64,000 bases of DNA from Pyropia yezoensis. Taxonomy: Eukaryota; Rhodophyta; Bangiophyceae; Bangiales; Bangiaceae. Position numbers and translations under genes: made by a program. Location: positions 3,160,882 to 3,224,881 of the forward strand of contig CM020618.1 in NCBI GenBank assembly GCA_009829735.1, written 5' to 3'. Each line of letters opens with the position of its first letter. Positions within the stretch are counted from its first letter, which is position 1. A model generated the notes under the pieces. The model saw nothing but the letters and a program-made list of their open reading frames with translations, was not told the origin of the DNA and did no database searches. Positions 11,218-21,239 of this stretch are shown in pieces.

Positions 11218-13657
11218 ATGTCCTATCCCCAGGTGCTTGAAGAGGAGGAAGACCTCCTGATCGGGGGAGGAGATGAGGACGACGCGCCTGTCGGTCCCGA
11301 CGCCGCGCGTTACGGGGTGAGCTCGTCTGACGACGACGGCCTGCGGTGTCCGTCCGTCTGTCGGCCGGAGGACTGTCGTCCGTGTGCAGCGGCACGACGG
11401 TGCCGTCGGCCGGAGGTCAACCCGGCGGTCAACCGCGCGTGGCGGCTTCTACCCCTCTCTGCCGGCTGCCCGGATGGAGCCTGGTGCCGGTGCCGGCTCA
11501 CCGCAGCTACCTCAAGATGGTCCGCCCTGCGGCGGAGGTGGCGACCCGCAGCCGACTCCGGCTGGTCAAGGTGGTCCGGGTGTCCGGGCGGTGACTCCTC
11601 GAGGCGGTCCCGACGTTGACGCGGGTGGTGGTGGCGGTGCGACACCCGGTGCGGCGGGTCAAGACGGTGCGGGTGTCCGCACGGCCGGGGCTCCGGCTCC
11701 GGAGGCTGTCCAAGTGCCTTCCCCTTCCGAGGCGGGGGCTACGCCGACGGGTGGTGCGGCGCCGGTACCATACCTGCGGTGCCGCGGGTGTCGAGCGGTC
11801 AAGACGCTCCTTCTCCCATGGCGGTTGACACCGGGAGTTACTCCGGGCGGGCGCCCGCCCTTCTTCTTCCTCCTCGGCCTCGTCCATCTCCGACGTCGGC
11901 CCTCTGCCGGTGGTGCGTCCCCCGGCGCCCCCGATTCTTCCTGGTCCTGCCCGGGTTGCCCGTTGGGTGGGCGGGCGTCGCCGTGGCGGCGGGTCAACCC
12001 GCCATGTCGGTGTCCGACTTGGTGGCTCGGGTTCGAGGCCTCACGGTGCAAGAGTCGATGGAGTCCGATGGGCGTATGCGGTGGACTTCCACCTGGTGCA
12101 TCCCCGTGGAGAATCCTCCCGGCGCGTCAAGGTGGACCCGAGCTGGAGCGGGAGTTGGTGCGGCTGGTCAACCAGCCGAACGCGGGTCCGGGTGGAACAC
12201 CATTGGATCCTGAGTCAGCCGGACGACCGGCATGCGCAGCTCTGGCGCACCCGGTGGGACGGGGTGAGGTCTACCTCGACCCCAACTTCGGGGTCTGCGA
12301 CTGATTGCCCCCGCGTTGCCGCGGGAGATTGACTACCCGGCTAGTGCTCGGGGGATTGCGGCGGCGGCGGAGCCGGTTGCGTTTGGGGAGACGGTGGGCA
12401 GTACCGGTCGGTATCCCGACTTTGACTACTACCCGGGGGTACCCCGTATCTGTCGTTGACGGCTCCCTACCCGCCCATGGCGGGGTTGAAGTCGGCGTCG
12501 AGTTGGCGACGTAACCATGGTGTCATGGCGGATGCGTTCCGCACGGATATAACGTGTGCGTTGCAGACCGGCAACGGTCGTGCTCCGGTATACACTCCCG
12601 TGCGCCCGCCGCTATGGCAGGAGGGGTGGGAACCCGCCCCTGCTTTCCGGTTTGACACCGGCTCCTGTCTTCGCTACTTCGAGAGTGTGTTGGCCTCGCG
12701 ACCGGTCCACCCGTTGCAGGGTACCTTCACCCTTGAGGTTACCCTCGGGCAGGCTTCATCCTTCTTGCTGTCCGTCCGCCGGCAGGGTCGTCTGTTTCAT
12801 CTTCCGACGGGTGTCCGTCGGCACATCGCGCAGTTGGGCGTGGATCTGATAGCCGCCAAGACCGGGTTGGCCCGGGAGTTCGAAGCCCTGCTGGCTGTTC
12901 ACGATGCCGTGAACTGGGCTGGGGTGTTGGCCCTTCCCCCGTACCGGGACCCGCAGGCTGGGGCTTCCCCCTTGCCTCGTCACTCGTTGCGTGTCCGGCG
13001 TACTCAGCCGGGTGAGCCCAGTTGCCATGGGTGGGTATCCACCGAGGCTGTTGCTGACCTGGGTATTCCCATGGTTATCCATGACCCTCTTCAGGTCCTT
13101 GCTCCGTGGTTCGGTAACCCGATGCCGGCGGCGGTTGGCCGTCGTCCCGAGAGTGGGGCTCTGTGGGTGGGGAGCGTGAGGTGTCCCGTCGTCGGGCGGA
13201 GTACCGCCGTGGTTACGGTGGAGCCCCTTCGGTAGGGTCCTACCGGGCCTCGTATCAGGTGCCACCGGCTCCGGTGGTAGCCGTGTCGGCTCCTGTGGCT
13301 CCTCTGGCTGCGCCAGTGTCACCTCCCGCCCCTGTCCTACATGACGGGGGTCCCCGTCTCTGGTATGAGGGCGTTGACGCCCTTGTTACCCGCGCAATGC
13401 GTGGGGGTCTCTCTGTTAGCTGGGGGGATATCCCCCCAGGTGCTGCGCTGGTTGGGTCAGCGCGTTGCTTCGGTGGCGTGCTGGACCGCCTCCAGAAAGC
13501 TCTGGAGGACGTGGAGGCTAGCCGCAGCACCCTCGTCCAGCTATGCACCGAGGTAACTCGGGTGGTCGACCGTCGTGACGTTGCCGACCGGTGGAGCACG
13601 GAGGTCTACGCGCTTACGCGTGAGTGGCCTCCCTCGGGCAGTGGGTCTACCCACTGA
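11218..13657 (+). pseudogene. antisense ORF of family A, copy 2, broken by clustered small indels near the gap
   Basis: This corresponds to 2868-5315. The ATG at 11218 and the C-terminus (stop at 13657) are present. Many single-base indels at 11260-12450 and one near 13147 scatter the protein over three frames. The downstream part, from RRNHGVMADAF on, reads cleanly except for the break near 13147. As the lesions cluster at a contig edge, they are probably sequencing errors. Confidence 0.75.
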
Positions 13658-14111
13658 GGAGTGCTATTGTTTGTGCGGGAGAGGGCCCCGGCAACCCTTA
13701 TGGTAGCCGGGTAGTAGTGAGTATAAACTCATCCCCTTTGGGGGCATTGCTTGCCTCTGTTTGCTGCCCTGGGGAGTACCCCTTCTGGCTCAGTGGTGCC
13801 TTGCCTCCCGTCCAACTTCTTCCGGTAGGTTCATGCTTGGGGAGGTCATCCTCCCTCACTTGGTGTCTTGGCTTGGGGAGGTCATCCTCCCGTGTAAGCT
13901 CCCTAGTTACTTCGATATTATCGGAGTTAGCCTTTACCTTTAAGTTAACTTATTAAGGTTCAGGTTTTACTTAGTTACCTAAGCTTGGTTCGACTTAGAA
14001 ACCTAAGTCTGATTTGACTTAGAAACCTAAGTCTGCCGTAACCATGTCACACCCTACTTAGTAGGTATAAGCCTCACCCCCCAGCAGCCGAAGTCGGTGT
14101 CGGTTGGGTTG
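13658..14111. promoter_or_regulatory. hairpin-rich convergent junction, copy 2
   Basis: This is the same 454 bp as 5316-5769, including both GGGAGG-TCAT-CCTCCC hairpins and both ACTTAG-AAAC-CTAAGT units. Confidence 0.5.
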
Positions 14112-17100
14112 TTACAGTAGGCGTCGTCGCCTCATGTACGGCATGAGGAGTTGGCGGGGTATATTTGCCGCCTGTTCCCAGGTGGGTGAGTCGTATCCGA
14201 CCCACATAACCTTGACGTACCAGGGTCCTGGTAGGTCCGGGTCGGTGTGTCCGACCACGCTCTCTACTTGGTATGGAATCCCATCCGGTCCCACCGGGTT
14301 ATCTGACCGGTGGGTTGTAAGAGCTTCATGTAGCAACCCAGCCGGTACCGGCTGAGGCTGTTCCGGCATCGGAGCTGGTGTGACGTCATTCATGCTGATG
14401 CGTTGAATCTCCGTATCGGAGTGTAAGATAATAGAGTGGTCATCTCTGTGGAGGATCTGGTACGGTCCCTTGACCGGTTGCATGAGCTTGTTCCCTCGGA
14501 ACTTCTGGTGTCTGATATAGACCCAGTCACCTGTCATCAGGGTAGCGTTGCGCACCCGTAGTCGGGCGTCGAAGTTCTTCTTATACCGAAGTTGTGTTCT
14601 GTCAAGGGCACCCTTGAGCTTAGGAATCATCCACGATAGCTTGGCCAACCAAGCTAGGTGGATGCGTTCGGCGGGTCGGCCCTTCGGTGTATCATACCGA
14701 GTGCACCTGCCGGGTGGCAGCGTCAAGTTACCGACGCCTAGTGGCATGACCCACTCCAGCGGAGCAATGTTTGTGCTCCGATGTGGCCTGGCATTGTATG
14801 CCAGGGTGAGTACGGACAGAAGCCTGTCCCAAGTGTTCGTGTGCTCGGCCACGTAGCACTGAAGCATCTTTACGATGGTGCGGTTGAACCGCTCCACCTG
14901 CCCGTTGGACTGCGGGTGGTAGTCGGATGCCCGACGTGGTTCGATACCGAACATGCCCAGGACCTTAGTGCAGAATGCCGACGTAAGGTTTGCTCCGTTA
15001 TCGGAGAGGAGTTGCTTCATGACTCCGTATGCACTGATCCAGTGGTCAACCACTGCGTTCATGATCGTGTATGCCGTATCATTCGGGATGGCTGCCGCTC
15101 TTGACAGCTTAGTGAAGCGGTCAGACATGACCAGGATGTACCTGTTCCCTTCTTCCGTTATCGGAAGTGGCCCGAGTATGTCGATAGCGACTTGCTCGTT
15201 GGGCCCATCAGGTGGGAATAGCTTCATGGCAGACGCCCGCCTATGTAGACTAATGCGGTTACGTGCACAGGGGTGGCATCCCCTTACGTGGTCGACCACG
15301 TCGACGGCCATTGCTGGCCAGTAGAAGAACCTTCGCATTGCTGCGAACATACGTGAACCCCCCGGGTGTCCGGCTGTAGGGTTCTCATGTTCTCGTTTCA
15401 TGACGGCTTGCCGTAAGGACACGGGAACCACGACTTGATGTCGTCCATCGGCGGGTGCCCGCCGGTATATGAGTCCGTCTTCGTTCTCGGAGAAGATGCC
15501 GGCCGTACCGGCCAGGAGGTTAGCACGATGACGTCTACAGTCATCGTCGTTGGCTTGTGCCTCGCGGAAGTCCGCGAGAGTCAGTGGGCACGCAAGGTGT
15601 GCCATGGTATGGTCAGCCATACCCTGGGTAGCATTACCCACCATGCACACCGGTACTACCGGGATGTCCTCGTCCACCGGGCGGGTATCCCCGCTCGGGG
15701 TGTCGAGTCGAGACAACGCGTCTCCGAGGTGGTGGGTTGACCCAGCCTTATACACCGTGCGGTAGTCGTGCTCGGCCATCTTCAGCCTCCATCGGGCTAG
15801 CCTCCCATGGCTATCGGAATCCTTGTCACCAAGGTTGAGGAGCCATCGTAGGGGTTCGTGGTCGGACCTCACGATGAACCTGGAGCCCTCCAGGTATGGA
15901 CGGAGCAGTTGCACTGCCCATATAACTCCGAGGCATTCACGCTCGGTGGCACTATAGTTCCGCTCAGCCGGGTTGAGTGTCCGGCTGAAGTACCCTACCG
16001 GACGTAGGTCCGGGATAACGTTGTCGGTACCTATCAACGTCTCTCCCTGTAACAGGGTGCATCCCACTTGTGTATCACACGCATCGACATCGATGACGAA
16101 GGTGCCCCGTCTATGCGGTAACGCAAGGACGGGTGGGGCTAGTAGGGCTCGCTTCAGCGACTCGAATGCCTCCTCTTCGCTAGGCGAAGGGGGTTGGAGT
16201 ACCTTGGGTAAGGTACTGCTCGTAAGAACCGTTAACGGTTTAGCTATCCGAGCGAAGTCCTTGACGAACCGTCGGTATACATTGCACATTCCCAGGAAGC
16301 TCTTGAGCTGCGTCTGGGTGTTAGGGAACCGGGCATCCCGGAGTGCCCGGGTATTGGCTTCGAGTACCCCTAGTTTACCAGGGGTTATCTGGTGGCCCAG
16401 ATACTCGACCGTCTGTTGGAAGAAGGCGCACTTCTTCAGACGCAGGGTTACCCCGGCGTTCCTCAAGAGGGTGAGTACCTCGTCAACATGTTGTACATGG
16501 TCATCCATGTTACGCGAGAAGACGATGACGTCATCGAGGTACACTAGGCAGTTACGCCACTTCACCCCCGACAGTATGATGTCGATAGCCCGCTGGAATG
16601 TAGCGGGGGCGTTGGACAATCCGAAGGGCATCCTTAGGAACTCGTACACTCCACTGTGACAGACGAATGCCGACTTGGGGATATCCTCGTCCGCCACCGG
16701 GATCTGCCAGTATCCGGCATTGCAGTCGATGGTGGTAAACACCGTAGCTTCCCCCAGGGAGTCGATGCATTCATCCATCCTTGGTAAAGGGTATGAGTCC
16801 TTCTTGGTAACCAAGTTGAGGCGTCGATAATCGATGCAAAACCGAGGGGTTTGATCCTTCTTCGGTACAATAACGACTGGGGCACCCCACTCCGACATCG
16901 AAGGTCGGATCACCTTAGCTTCACTCATCCTCTTCACTTCTCCATCAGCGATCTCTCGTTGCATAGGTCCCGCTCGGTGCGGTTGTGACCGGGTGGGGCG
17001 TGCGCCTGGTACCAGGTCAATACGATGTTGGGTTGCCCCAATGGTACCCAAGGCCCCGCCTGTCCACATGACGTCATGCTTTCTTAGCATCCGTCGTACC

Positions 17101-18278
17101 CCTTCGGCTACCGAAGGGGGAAGGTGGTCGAGGTCAGCCTCGGCCAGTGCCTTCAAGGCCTCTTGGTCCTTTGGCGGCAGGTCCGCCGGAGCCGCCAATG
17201 GGTTAGGCTTCCCGTCATCGGGTTGCTGTCGCTCGGTGGTCTCGGCGACCGCCAGCACCTCAAGTGGTTCCACTTGACCTTCCTTATCAGGGGTAAGGAT
17301 ATCTCCTTCGTAGAGTTCGGCAATCCCGAGGATAGTTCCCTTCGGGAGGGTGACTGCCTTACGGCGATAGTTCGCCATCACTAGGAGGGACGACCCTCCT
17401 GCTGGGAGGTCTATGAGACCGTTGGCCATGGTCAACCCATGGCGCTTGTACGTCCGTAGGTTGGACGGGACTCTGCAGATGCCTGCGAGGTCGCAGTTAA
17501 CCGGGAGGACTGTCTCTGACAACGGCTCAAAGCGAGTTCGCTTGGCCAACCGAAGTGTCTTCGGCTCGACGCTTGCGTACACCTCAGCCACGTTAACGTG
17601 GCTTCCTTGTAGCGTCAGGTCCCTGACGATAGCCGTGTGTCCTCGCTTCGTCCCGTCGGCTTCTTGAAGCTCGACGGTCCTCCGGCCTGGCCGGATTGCA
17701 TCAACGTGAACGTTGATGAAGGTGCACCCCAGTATGCAGGGCACCGATAGCGTTTCACATACCAGGAAGTCAACTTCCGTGGTGAGATCCCCGATGGTAA
17801 CCTGCAGCGACATCGCTGCGGTCGTACGAATGAGTCGACCATTCGCGTCCTTGATGGTGGGTCCCCGAGTCACTCTGACTCGTGGAAGCCACTTGTCCGG
17901 GAGGGTATCCTTCCGGATAAGGTTGGGTCCAGCCCCTGTGTCCAGTACAGGGTAGTACGATCGTGTCGACTTGGGGTCAACCCCCAGTGTGGCTGATACC
18001 TTGAAGTTCTCCAAGGTAAACAACACATGTCCTACACCGATATCCGGTGTAGCTCGGGCATCCTGAACAGGGCCCTTGTCTGGTTCAACGTGACGGGGCT
18101 TCCCGTCCACTCCTCCCAACCTTGGAGGTTGGTCATCAATCCCCTGACGCCGTGTCGTCGGGGCCGGAAGGTGTACCCGGGGGTTGATGCGGCGTCGGCT
18201 CAACCGCGCTCTCCGTGGGGCTTTCCCCGCGGTACTCCGGGGTGGCTTGCTTGGGTAACCCCAGCGCCCCCCGGTCAT
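14112..18278 (-). CDS. pol: family-A Pol polyprotein (protease-RT-RNase H-integrase-chromodomain)
   Basis: This is 1388 intact residues, made as a -1 frameshift extension of Gag. An ATG at 18278 lies 8 nt after the gag stop and is in the pol frame. Protease active site DTGAG is at about 113-117. RT has the VVIVPKKD and FCIDYRRLN motifs and the catalytic YLDD at about 578. RNase H begins near 725 (DACDTQVG). Integrase has a HHCC zinc finger at about 960-1005 (HEN...H...CHPC), then catalytic Asp in AIDILGPLP (about 1032), Asp in LLSDNGA (about 1093) and Glu in GQVERF (about 1129). A GPYQIL (GPY/F) motif follows. A C-terminal chromodomain (about 1333-1388, with WYVKVMWVGYDSPTWE) is expected to target heterochromatin. 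Domain order is that of Ty3/gypsy chromoviruses. Confidence 0.95.
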   Translation of the reverse strand: MTGGRWGYPSKPPRSTAGKAPRRARLSRRRINPRVHLPAPTTRRQGIDDQPPRLGGVDGKPRHVEPDKGPVQDARATPDIGVGHVLFTLENFKVSATLGVDPKSTRSYYPVLDTGAGPNLIRKDTLPDKWLPRVRVTRGPTIKDANGRLIRTTAAMSLQVTIGDLTTEVDFLVCETLSVPCILGCTFINVHVDAIRPGRRTVELQEADGTKRGHTAIVRDLTLQGSHVNVAEVYASVEPKTLRLAKRTRFEPLSETVLPVNCDLAGICRVPSNLRTYKRHGLTMANGLIDLPAGGSSLLVMANYRRKAVTLPKGTILGIAELYEGDILTPDKEGQVEPLEVLAVAETTERQQPDDGKPNPLAAPADLPPKDQEALKALAEADLDHLPPSVAEGVRRMLRKHDVMWTGGALGTIGATQHRIDLVPGARPTRSQPHRAGPMQREIADGEVKRMSEAKVIRPSMSEWGAPVVIVPKKDQTPRFCIDYRRLNLVTKKDSYPLPRMDECIDSLGEATVFTTIDCNAGYWQIPVADEDIPKSAFVCHSGVYEFLRMPFGLSNAPATFQRAIDIILSGVKWRNCLVYLDDVIVFSRNMDDHVQHVDEVLTLLRNAGVTLRLKKCAFFQQTVEYLGHQITPGKLGVLEANTRALRDARFPNTQTQLKSFLGMCNVYRRFVKDFARIAKPLTVLTSSTLPKVLQPPSPSEEEAFESLKRALLAPPVLALPHRRGTFVIDVDACDTQVGCTLLQGETLIGTDNVIPDLRPVGYFSRTLNPAERNYSATERECLGVIWAVQLLRPYLEGSRFIVRSDHEPLRWLLNLGDKDSDSHGRLARWRLKMAEHDYRTVYKAGSTHHLGDALSRLDTPSGDTRPVDEDIPVVPVCMVGNATQGMADHTMAHLACPLTLADFREAQANDDDCRRHRANLLAGTAGIFSENEDGLIYRRAPADGRHQVVVPVSLRQAVMKREHENPTAGHPGGSRMFAAMRRFFYWPAMAVDVVDHVRGCHPCARNRISLHRRASAMKLFPPDGPNEQVAIDILGPLPITEEGNRYILVMSDRFTKLSRAAAIPNDTAYTIMNAVVDHWISAYGVMKQLLSDNGANLTSAFCTKVLGMFGIEPRRASDYHPQSNGQVERFNRTIVKMLQCYVAEHTNTWDRLLSVLTLAYNARPHRSTNIAPLEWVMPLGVGNLTLPPGRCTRYDTPKGRPAERIHLAWLAKLSWMIPKLKGALDRTQLRYKKNFDARLRVRNATLMTGDWVYIRHQKFRGNKLMQPVKGPYQILHRDDHSIILHSDTEIQRISMNDVTPAPMPEQPQPVPAGLLHEALTTHRSDNPVGPDGIPYQVESVVGHTDPDLPGPWYVKVMWVGYDSPTWEQAANIPRQLLMPYMRRRRLL

Positions 18279-18286
18279 CCTTCCTC

Positions 18287-20470
18287 TTACTCGTTTCCCG
18301 CCCTTGGTAGGGTGCTGTCCGCCGGGACATCCGGCTGAGGAGGTGCCCCCTCGACGGCCAGTACTCCACCTGGAGCTGGCTGCCTACCCGGTGCGGGTCC
18401 GGGTGCTCGGGCGGGATACCCCCCGGTGGATGCCTTGCGTTGCGCCGCTGCCCGCCGAGACTCCTCGGGGATGAGTGGGCAGGAAGACACCCAGTGCTGG
18501 GGATCCCCACACAACATACACCCGGACGTGCCGGTCCCCCCTTGAGTTCGCATAGGGGTAGCCCCGTAGCTACGGTTGCCTCCCTCGGGCGCCCGAGTGC
18601 CTGCTCCCTGGTAGGCCTCGGGTCCTTGGGTCAACCGGAACATGGACTCCCCCAACCGGTTGGGTCGGCCCGCAATCTGCGGAGGTGCCTCCGTGCGCAC
18701 CGCCCATGTTAGCAAGGGTTGGTGAGGGTTACCCGTCACCGGGGAGTACCCCGTAGTCCGCACATACGGGACGCGCCGTCCCGTTCCTTCGTTGACCTGG
18801 AACTGGGTTCCAGCCGGGGCGATGTACGCTACCGTACCATGTTCATCAATCACCGGCGTCGCCGGTAGCAACAGGTGGCCCTGTTGGTCGACTAGAGGGT
18901 CATCCTCACCAATAGGGGTATGTTCGGTCGCCACCAGTACTGGTGCGGCCTTACGTTCCACCTTCTCTTGCCTCGGTACCGGGGTAAGACTGGGCTTGCC
19001 TCCCTCACCCTTGGGCTTCGGGGCCAAGGCACACTCCGGGTGTAGAACCCGGTAGGCGTCCCCTAGGGACTTGCACATATGCATCAGTCTACTGAAGTTC
19101 GTCCGTGCCGTGTTGGCGCCCCGTGCGGATATCCGCACGTAGTTGGGTACTCCTGCGAACAGGATGGCCCGTAGCTCCCCTTCTCCGAGGAGCTTCCCCA
19201 GCTCGTAGTCGAGCTCTTGGATCCGGCGTCCAAACATCTCCTCATCCTCCCAGGACTGGGCGGTGGCAGTGCGAAGGGCCCGATAGTGGTCCTCGCACTT
19301 GTCCTCACTGAGGTAGCTGCTCAGCAGCTCCTTCAATATCCCACGGTAATCCATGGGGGTGGCCGCGACCCTCATTCCCGGCATCGGGGATGCCTGGCGA
19401 AGAATGCCTCGCACCCGTTCATCAACAAAGAACGGGAGGATCTCCAGGGCCAGCCCCTCGTTAACGAGCGCCTTGACTGCGGCTGCCTTGAAGCTAGTCA
19501 AGAAGCCGATGACTGCCAACGGGCGTCCGTTCGGCCCCCCGAACATAGGGACTCCCTTCATAAGGGTCTGCATAGAGCGGATCGCCCGATGCGACGTATT
19601 ACGCATCGATTCCGATACGGTGGTAGAGCGGTCCTCCAAACGATAACGTTCCGGAGTAAGAACCGACCGGAAGACCTCGTTGACGATCTCCGTGTCAGCG
19701 TCCTGGATATCCAGTCGCTTAGCCAGTTGATGAGCGAACTCATCGGACTCCATCCGCTTCAGTAGGCTCGCAGTTACCTGCGCGGTCATAGCTTCCACCA
19801 CTGAAGATGGTACTTCAGGCGTCGGCACCTCGGGAACCCGAGTTGCCTGGCCTCCTTCGTCGTGGGGGTACTGCGAGAGGGTACCCCCTCCCCCAATAAC
19901 CGACTCTCCCCCGGCGTACGTATCCGCCGGGTCGTGTCCGCGGAGTCCGCTTCGGGTGCTCCGAGCGTATCGCTCCGTGTGACGCCGTTCCAACTCTGCC
20001 GACGAGTCGGACCCATACCCCATTGTGTCCGGGGGTTGTCCAGGAGTAGCAACCCCGGGATTGACCCTGGTGGACTCCGAAAGTAGTCCGGCCGGTTCGA
20101 ACCGTACCGGTGTGGGAGGAACACGACGGGGTCCCGTCGTGTGCCGTGTTGACATCAACACTGCCATTGCGTCCTCCGTCCGATCTTGACGGGCGTCGAG
20201 CCCGGAAAACCGGGCCTCGATGCGGGCCGATGATGCCATCAGGGAATCCCCTGGTGAAGGAGGCGGCGGAGTGAGGTCGGTCGACGACAGTTGAGGCGGG
20301 CCCCCGCCTCCTGCCGTCCGAGCCGTGCCAAACGTCGATCCGGCACCGGAAAGCATTGGCGTCTCAATGTTATCGATCGGGTTCCCGATCCCGGTTCCCG
20401 TAGTCACCTCCGGAGTCGGCGTCGACGCCGATCCGTCATCTTGAACGTTCCCCGTCTCTTGGGTAGACAT
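18287..20470 (-). CDS. gag: family-A Gag
   Basis: This is 727 residues from the ATG at 20470 (MSTQETGNVQDDG). The N-terminal 200 residues are Pro/Gly/Thr-rich and probably disordered. A capsid-like helical region follows (for example MQTLMKGVPMFGG, RALRTATAQSWEDEEMFGRR). A CCHC zinc knuckle, [14 protein letters not shown], is near residue 650. The tail is Pro-rich and ends AGNE-stop. Gag packages the RNA and forms the particle. The slippery GGGAAAC sits two codons before the stop. The 5' LTR and primer site lie 206 bp upstream. Confidence 0.9.
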   Translation of the reverse strand: MSTQETGNVQDDGSASTPTPEVTTGTGIGNPIDNIETPMLSGAGSTFGTARTAGGGGPPQLSSTDLTPPPPSPGDSLMASSARIEARFSGLDARQDRTEDAMAVLMSTRHTTGPRRVPPTPVRFEPAGLLSESTRVNPGVATPGQPPDTMGYGSDSSAELERRHTERYARSTRSGLRGHDPADTYAGGESVIGGGGTLSQYPHDEGGQATRVPEVPTPEVPSSVVEAMTAQVTASLLKRMESDEFAHQLAKRLDIQDADTEIVNEVFRSVLTPERYRLEDRSTTVSESMRNTSHRAIRSMQTLMKGVPMFGGPNGRPLAVIGFLTSFKAAAVKALVNEGLALEILPFFVDERVRGILRQASPMPGMRVAATPMDYRGILKELLSSYLSEDKCEDHYRALRTATAQSWEDEEMFGRRIQELDYELGKLLGEGELRAILFAGVPNYVRISARGANTARTNFSRLMHMCKSLGDAYRVLHPECALAPKPKGEGGKPSLTPVPRQEKVERKAAPVLVATEHTPIGEDDPLVDQQGHLLLPATPVIDEHGTVAYIAPAGTQFQVNEGTGRRVPYVRTTGYSPVTGNPHQPLLTWAVRTEAPPQIAGRPNRLGESMFRLTQGPEAYQGAGTRAPEGGNRSYGATPMRTQGGTGTSGCMLCGDPQHWVSSCPLIPEESRRAAAQRKASTGGYPARAPGPAPGRQPAPGGVLAVEGAPPQPDVPADSTLPRAGNE
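18293..18299 (-). promoter_or_regulatory. -1 ribosomal frameshift heptamer GGGAAAC (family A gag/pol)
   Basis: On the minus strand the gag frame reads G GGA AAC GAG TAA. This is a canonical X XXY YYZ heptamer in exact phase just before the stop. A -1 slip enters CGA GTA AGA GGA AGG ATG ACC, the frame of the 1388-residue pol. Downstream, CCGGGG and CCCCGG can pair around an inner TGGG/CCCA, although that stem starts some 17 nt away. Confidence 0.8.
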
Positions 20471-20676
20471 AGTCACAATCAGTCCACCGACGCAACGATC
20501 ACCACGAATAAGAGAGCGAGGGGATAGATTGGGGAGAGTAACAGTATGTCACAGTCACAGGTAAAATCTCAACACAATCGATCAGGTCGCAACACCACGA
20601 GTACAAGAAAAGGACCGGATCCCTATCCGTGTGCCAGGGCCGAAGACGGCGTCACCACAAGGGTGACGGAAACCCG

Positions 20677-20694
20677 TCCCCTGCTGCTCCACCA
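20677..20694 (-). other. primer-binding site of family A
   Basis: The minus strand reads TGGTGGAGCAGCAGGGGA, one base after the 5' LTR. It is complementary to a tRNA 3' end finishing CTGCTCCACCA. It begins with the TGG expected against CCA. The tRNA identity is not known to me. The same 18-mer occurs in element B2. Confidence 0.85.
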
Positions 20695-20695
20695 A

Positions 20696-21057
20696 TGTAG
20701 CACAATAGGAATCCGTCGCACGTCCACTCTCAGGGAACACTCACCAAGGGGGATCGGCACCAACGTCACCGGGAGGCCAAGGTTGCTGTCCTTGGAGCGC
20801 AAGCCACGGGACCAAGATGGGAGCCCAAATGGGAGGGGTTTGTTGTTCTACCTTGGCCGGCGGTGGATTCGCCACCGGCCCCCTCGTTATAAACCCTCGG
20901 AGACACTACTAACTACCCTCCACCCCAAGATGCAAGTCCCTCTGGTCATACGTAACTTATAGATACCGTGACCAGCTCGGACTCTCAAATTGAAGTTAAG
21001 GATTAGAAGTAGCCCCCCTGATATTAGGGTCACAATACGGACAACCATATTGCTACA
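20696..21057 (-). repeat. family-A 5' LTR (362 bp)
   Basis: It is the same as the LTR at 1921-2282, with TGTAGCACAA and TTGCTACA ends. It is followed by GCACG at 21058-21062, the right copy of the target-site duplication. Confidence 0.92.
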
Positions 21058-21062
21058 GCACG
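21058..21062. repeat. target-site duplication GCACG (right copy)
   Basis: It matches 1916-1920. Confidence 0.9.
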
Positions 21063-21234
21063 CCGCCGCCTTGCAGCCGGCCGCATGCGGACACCCATAC
21101 TGCGGCCACGCGAGGCCTGGAGAGTGGATGGCCGAGACGCGGCCCAGAAGGCGATGTGTTTGTTTTGCGGGCGGGGGGGGGGGGGCTCGAAGGACAGAGC
21201 GTAGCCATCAGGTGTCCACTAGGATGATTGTCTC
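21063..21234 (+). pseudogene. 3' remainder of the pogo-like transposase
   Basis: If the retrotransposon and one GCACG are removed, the frame ending at 1920 (AAKAR) continues here as RRLAAGRMRTPILRPREAW and then VDGRDAAQKAMCLFCGRG. A G-run at about 21170-21183 makes the frame beyond uncertain. The family-B insertion follows 1-5 bp further on. Confidence 0.5.
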
Positions 21235-21239
21235 CACTG
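21235..21239. repeat. target-site duplication CACTG of the original left B element
   Basis: CACTG directly precedes the B1 5' LTR. Its partner is not at the other end of B1 (ACTGC there). It is at 33118-33122, reading CAGTG, the reverse complement. See the inversion finding. Confidence 0.85.

Larger units (their letters stand above)
11157..18999. repeat. second copy of the 7.8-kb block 2808-10656
   Basis: It is the same sequence in the same order and orientation. Differences are concentrated in the first 1.3 kb next to the gap, where many are 1-base homopolymer changes plus a few substitutions. From about 13160 to 18999 I see only three single-base length differences. This is the pattern expected from two unmerged contig ends of one locus. 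Confidence 0.85.
1921..21057 (-). mobile_element. family-A Ty3/gypsy chromovirus, probably assembled twice around a gap
   Basis: This is an LTR retrotransposon whose gag-pol reads on the minus strand. In element order it has: 5' LTR (20696-21057), primer-binding site, gag, a -1 frameshift site, pol (protease, RT, RNase H, integrase, chromodomain), an opposite-strand ORF, a polypurine tract and the 3' LTR (1921-2282). Both LTRs are 362 bp, begin TGTAGCA, and are flanked by GCACG. As written the span holds 1.8 copies of the interior separated by 500 N. If the repeated block is an assembly artefact, the real element is 1921-2807 joined to 11157-21057, about 10.8 kb. Copy 2 has intact gag and pol and could encode an autonomous element. 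Confidence 0.9.

Noticed and set aside
18136..18510. Alternative minus-strand frame over the gag/pol junction of family A as the true pol start
   Set aside because: It joins pol only in copy 1, where a C is missing in a homopolymer. Copy 2 has gag stop, slippery site and pol in mutually consistent frames, and family B shows the same arrangement.
1921..21057. A genuine tandem LTR-internal-LTR-internal-LTR array
   Set aside because: No central LTR is visible, the blocks differ mainly by homopolymer errors near the gap, and one target-site duplication brackets everything. It cannot be fully excluded because of the gap.
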